DNA of 43,624 bases. Source: JABMOW01 sp964409335 (GTDB lineage: Bacteria; Fidelibacterota; Marinisomatia; SCGC-AAA003-L08; JACNLC01). The position numbers and the translations under genes were made by a program. Below are positions 43,573-43,624 of this stretch, piece by piece. The notes beneath the pieces were generated by a model. The model made no database searches. It had not been told where the DNA came from and saw only the letters and a list, made by a program, of their open reading frames with translations. Position 1 is the first letter of the stretch, and each line of letters opens with the position of its first letter. The stretch is taken from contig CAYPCW010000020.1 in NCBI GenBank assembly GCA_964409335.1, forward strand, positions 1 to 43,624, in the 5' to 3' direction.

Positions 43573-43601
43573 CCCTGGTCGATTTTCCAGGGTTTTATTT
43601 T
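43573..43601 (+). terminator. Intrinsic terminator after rlpA
   Basis: CCCTGG (43573-43578) and CCAGGG (43587-43592) enclose an eight-base loop and are followed by TTTTATTTT. It lies about 57 bases after the rlpA stop and probably ends the pyrK-pyrD-rlpA transcript. Confidence 0.75.
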
Positions 43602-43624
43602 AAATGGCGGGATGGATCCCGACG

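Overview
The window looks like chromosomal DNA of a Gram-negative, probably anaerobic bacterium of the FCB (Fibrobacteres-Chlorobi-Bacteroidetes) neighbourhood. My best guess is a Marinimicrobia-like candidate phylum. The evidence is a large secreted protein ending in a GCTDP-type motif plus a dockerin-like repeat pair, a long-form IspG, RlpA and lipoprotein signals, and a PpiD/SurA-type chaperone. The phylum assignment is an inference of moderate to low confidence. I see no insertion sequences, phage genes or CRISPR arrays.

Layout. (1) 1-5.6 kb, plus strand: housekeeping genes (3' end of ispG, a ComM/YifB AAA+ ATPase, a dUTPase, groES-groEL), closed by a bidirectional terminator. (2) 5.7-33.6 kb: a large purine/urate catabolism and selenium-dependent molybdenum hydroxylase island. 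A minus-strand operon (19.2 to 5.7 kb) runs ygeW, a TrpB-like PLP enzyme, a threonine-synthase-like PLP enzyme, a [2Fe-2S] subunit, a FAD subunit, ygfK, an 8-oxoguanine-deaminase-type amidohydrolase, a YgfM-like FAD subunit, a second [2Fe-2S] subunit and a molybdopterin subunit. A second minus-strand group (28.8 to 23.8 kb) is another molybdopterin subunit, ssnA and ygeY. Divergent from it (29.0 to 33.6 kb, plus) is a maturation operon yqeC-mocA-yqeB-xdhC followed by the hydantoinase hyuA. Between the two minus-strand groups lie a decayed BNR-repeat gene, a MoaD/ThiS-like carrier and the large dockerin-bearing secreted protein. (3) 33.6-37.5 kb: a PpiD-like chaperone, tRNA-Ala, and a three-gene cassette encoding a rhodanese, a MauE/DoxX membrane protein and a hidden selenoprotein. 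(4) 37.6-43.6 kb: tRNA-Gly, -Cys and -Leu, a small hypothetical gene, a TPR-LysM lipoprotein, pyrK-pyrD and rlpA.

How the genes fit together. The island has counterparts of most of the E. coli yge/ygf/ssnA/hyuA/xdh region, whose homologues have been linked to anaerobic uric acid breakdown in gut bacteria. Two molybdenum hydroxylase sets would interconvert purines or heterocycles. The 8-oxoguanine deaminase could feed urate. YgfK, SsnA, HyuA, YgeY and YgeW are candidates for the reduction, ring-opening, deacylation and carbamoyl-transfer steps. YgeX (diaminopropionate ammonia-lyase), a carbamate kinase and a urate transporter are not in the window. Two fold-type II PLP enzymes sit where YgeX would be expected.

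The most exciting signal is at 36416-37549. A gene that looks interrupted by TGA at 36542-36544 reads straight through as a secreted UshA/5'-nucleotidase-fold protein. The UGA falls on the second cysteine of the family's EPCGC motif and is followed by a hairpin with a GGUCUU apical loop, as expected of a bacterial SECIS. Its metal-binding phosphatase residues are lost, so it appears to be a redox or selenium protein on a dead phosphatase scaffold, co-transcribed with a rhodanese and a CGC-bearing MauE-like protein.
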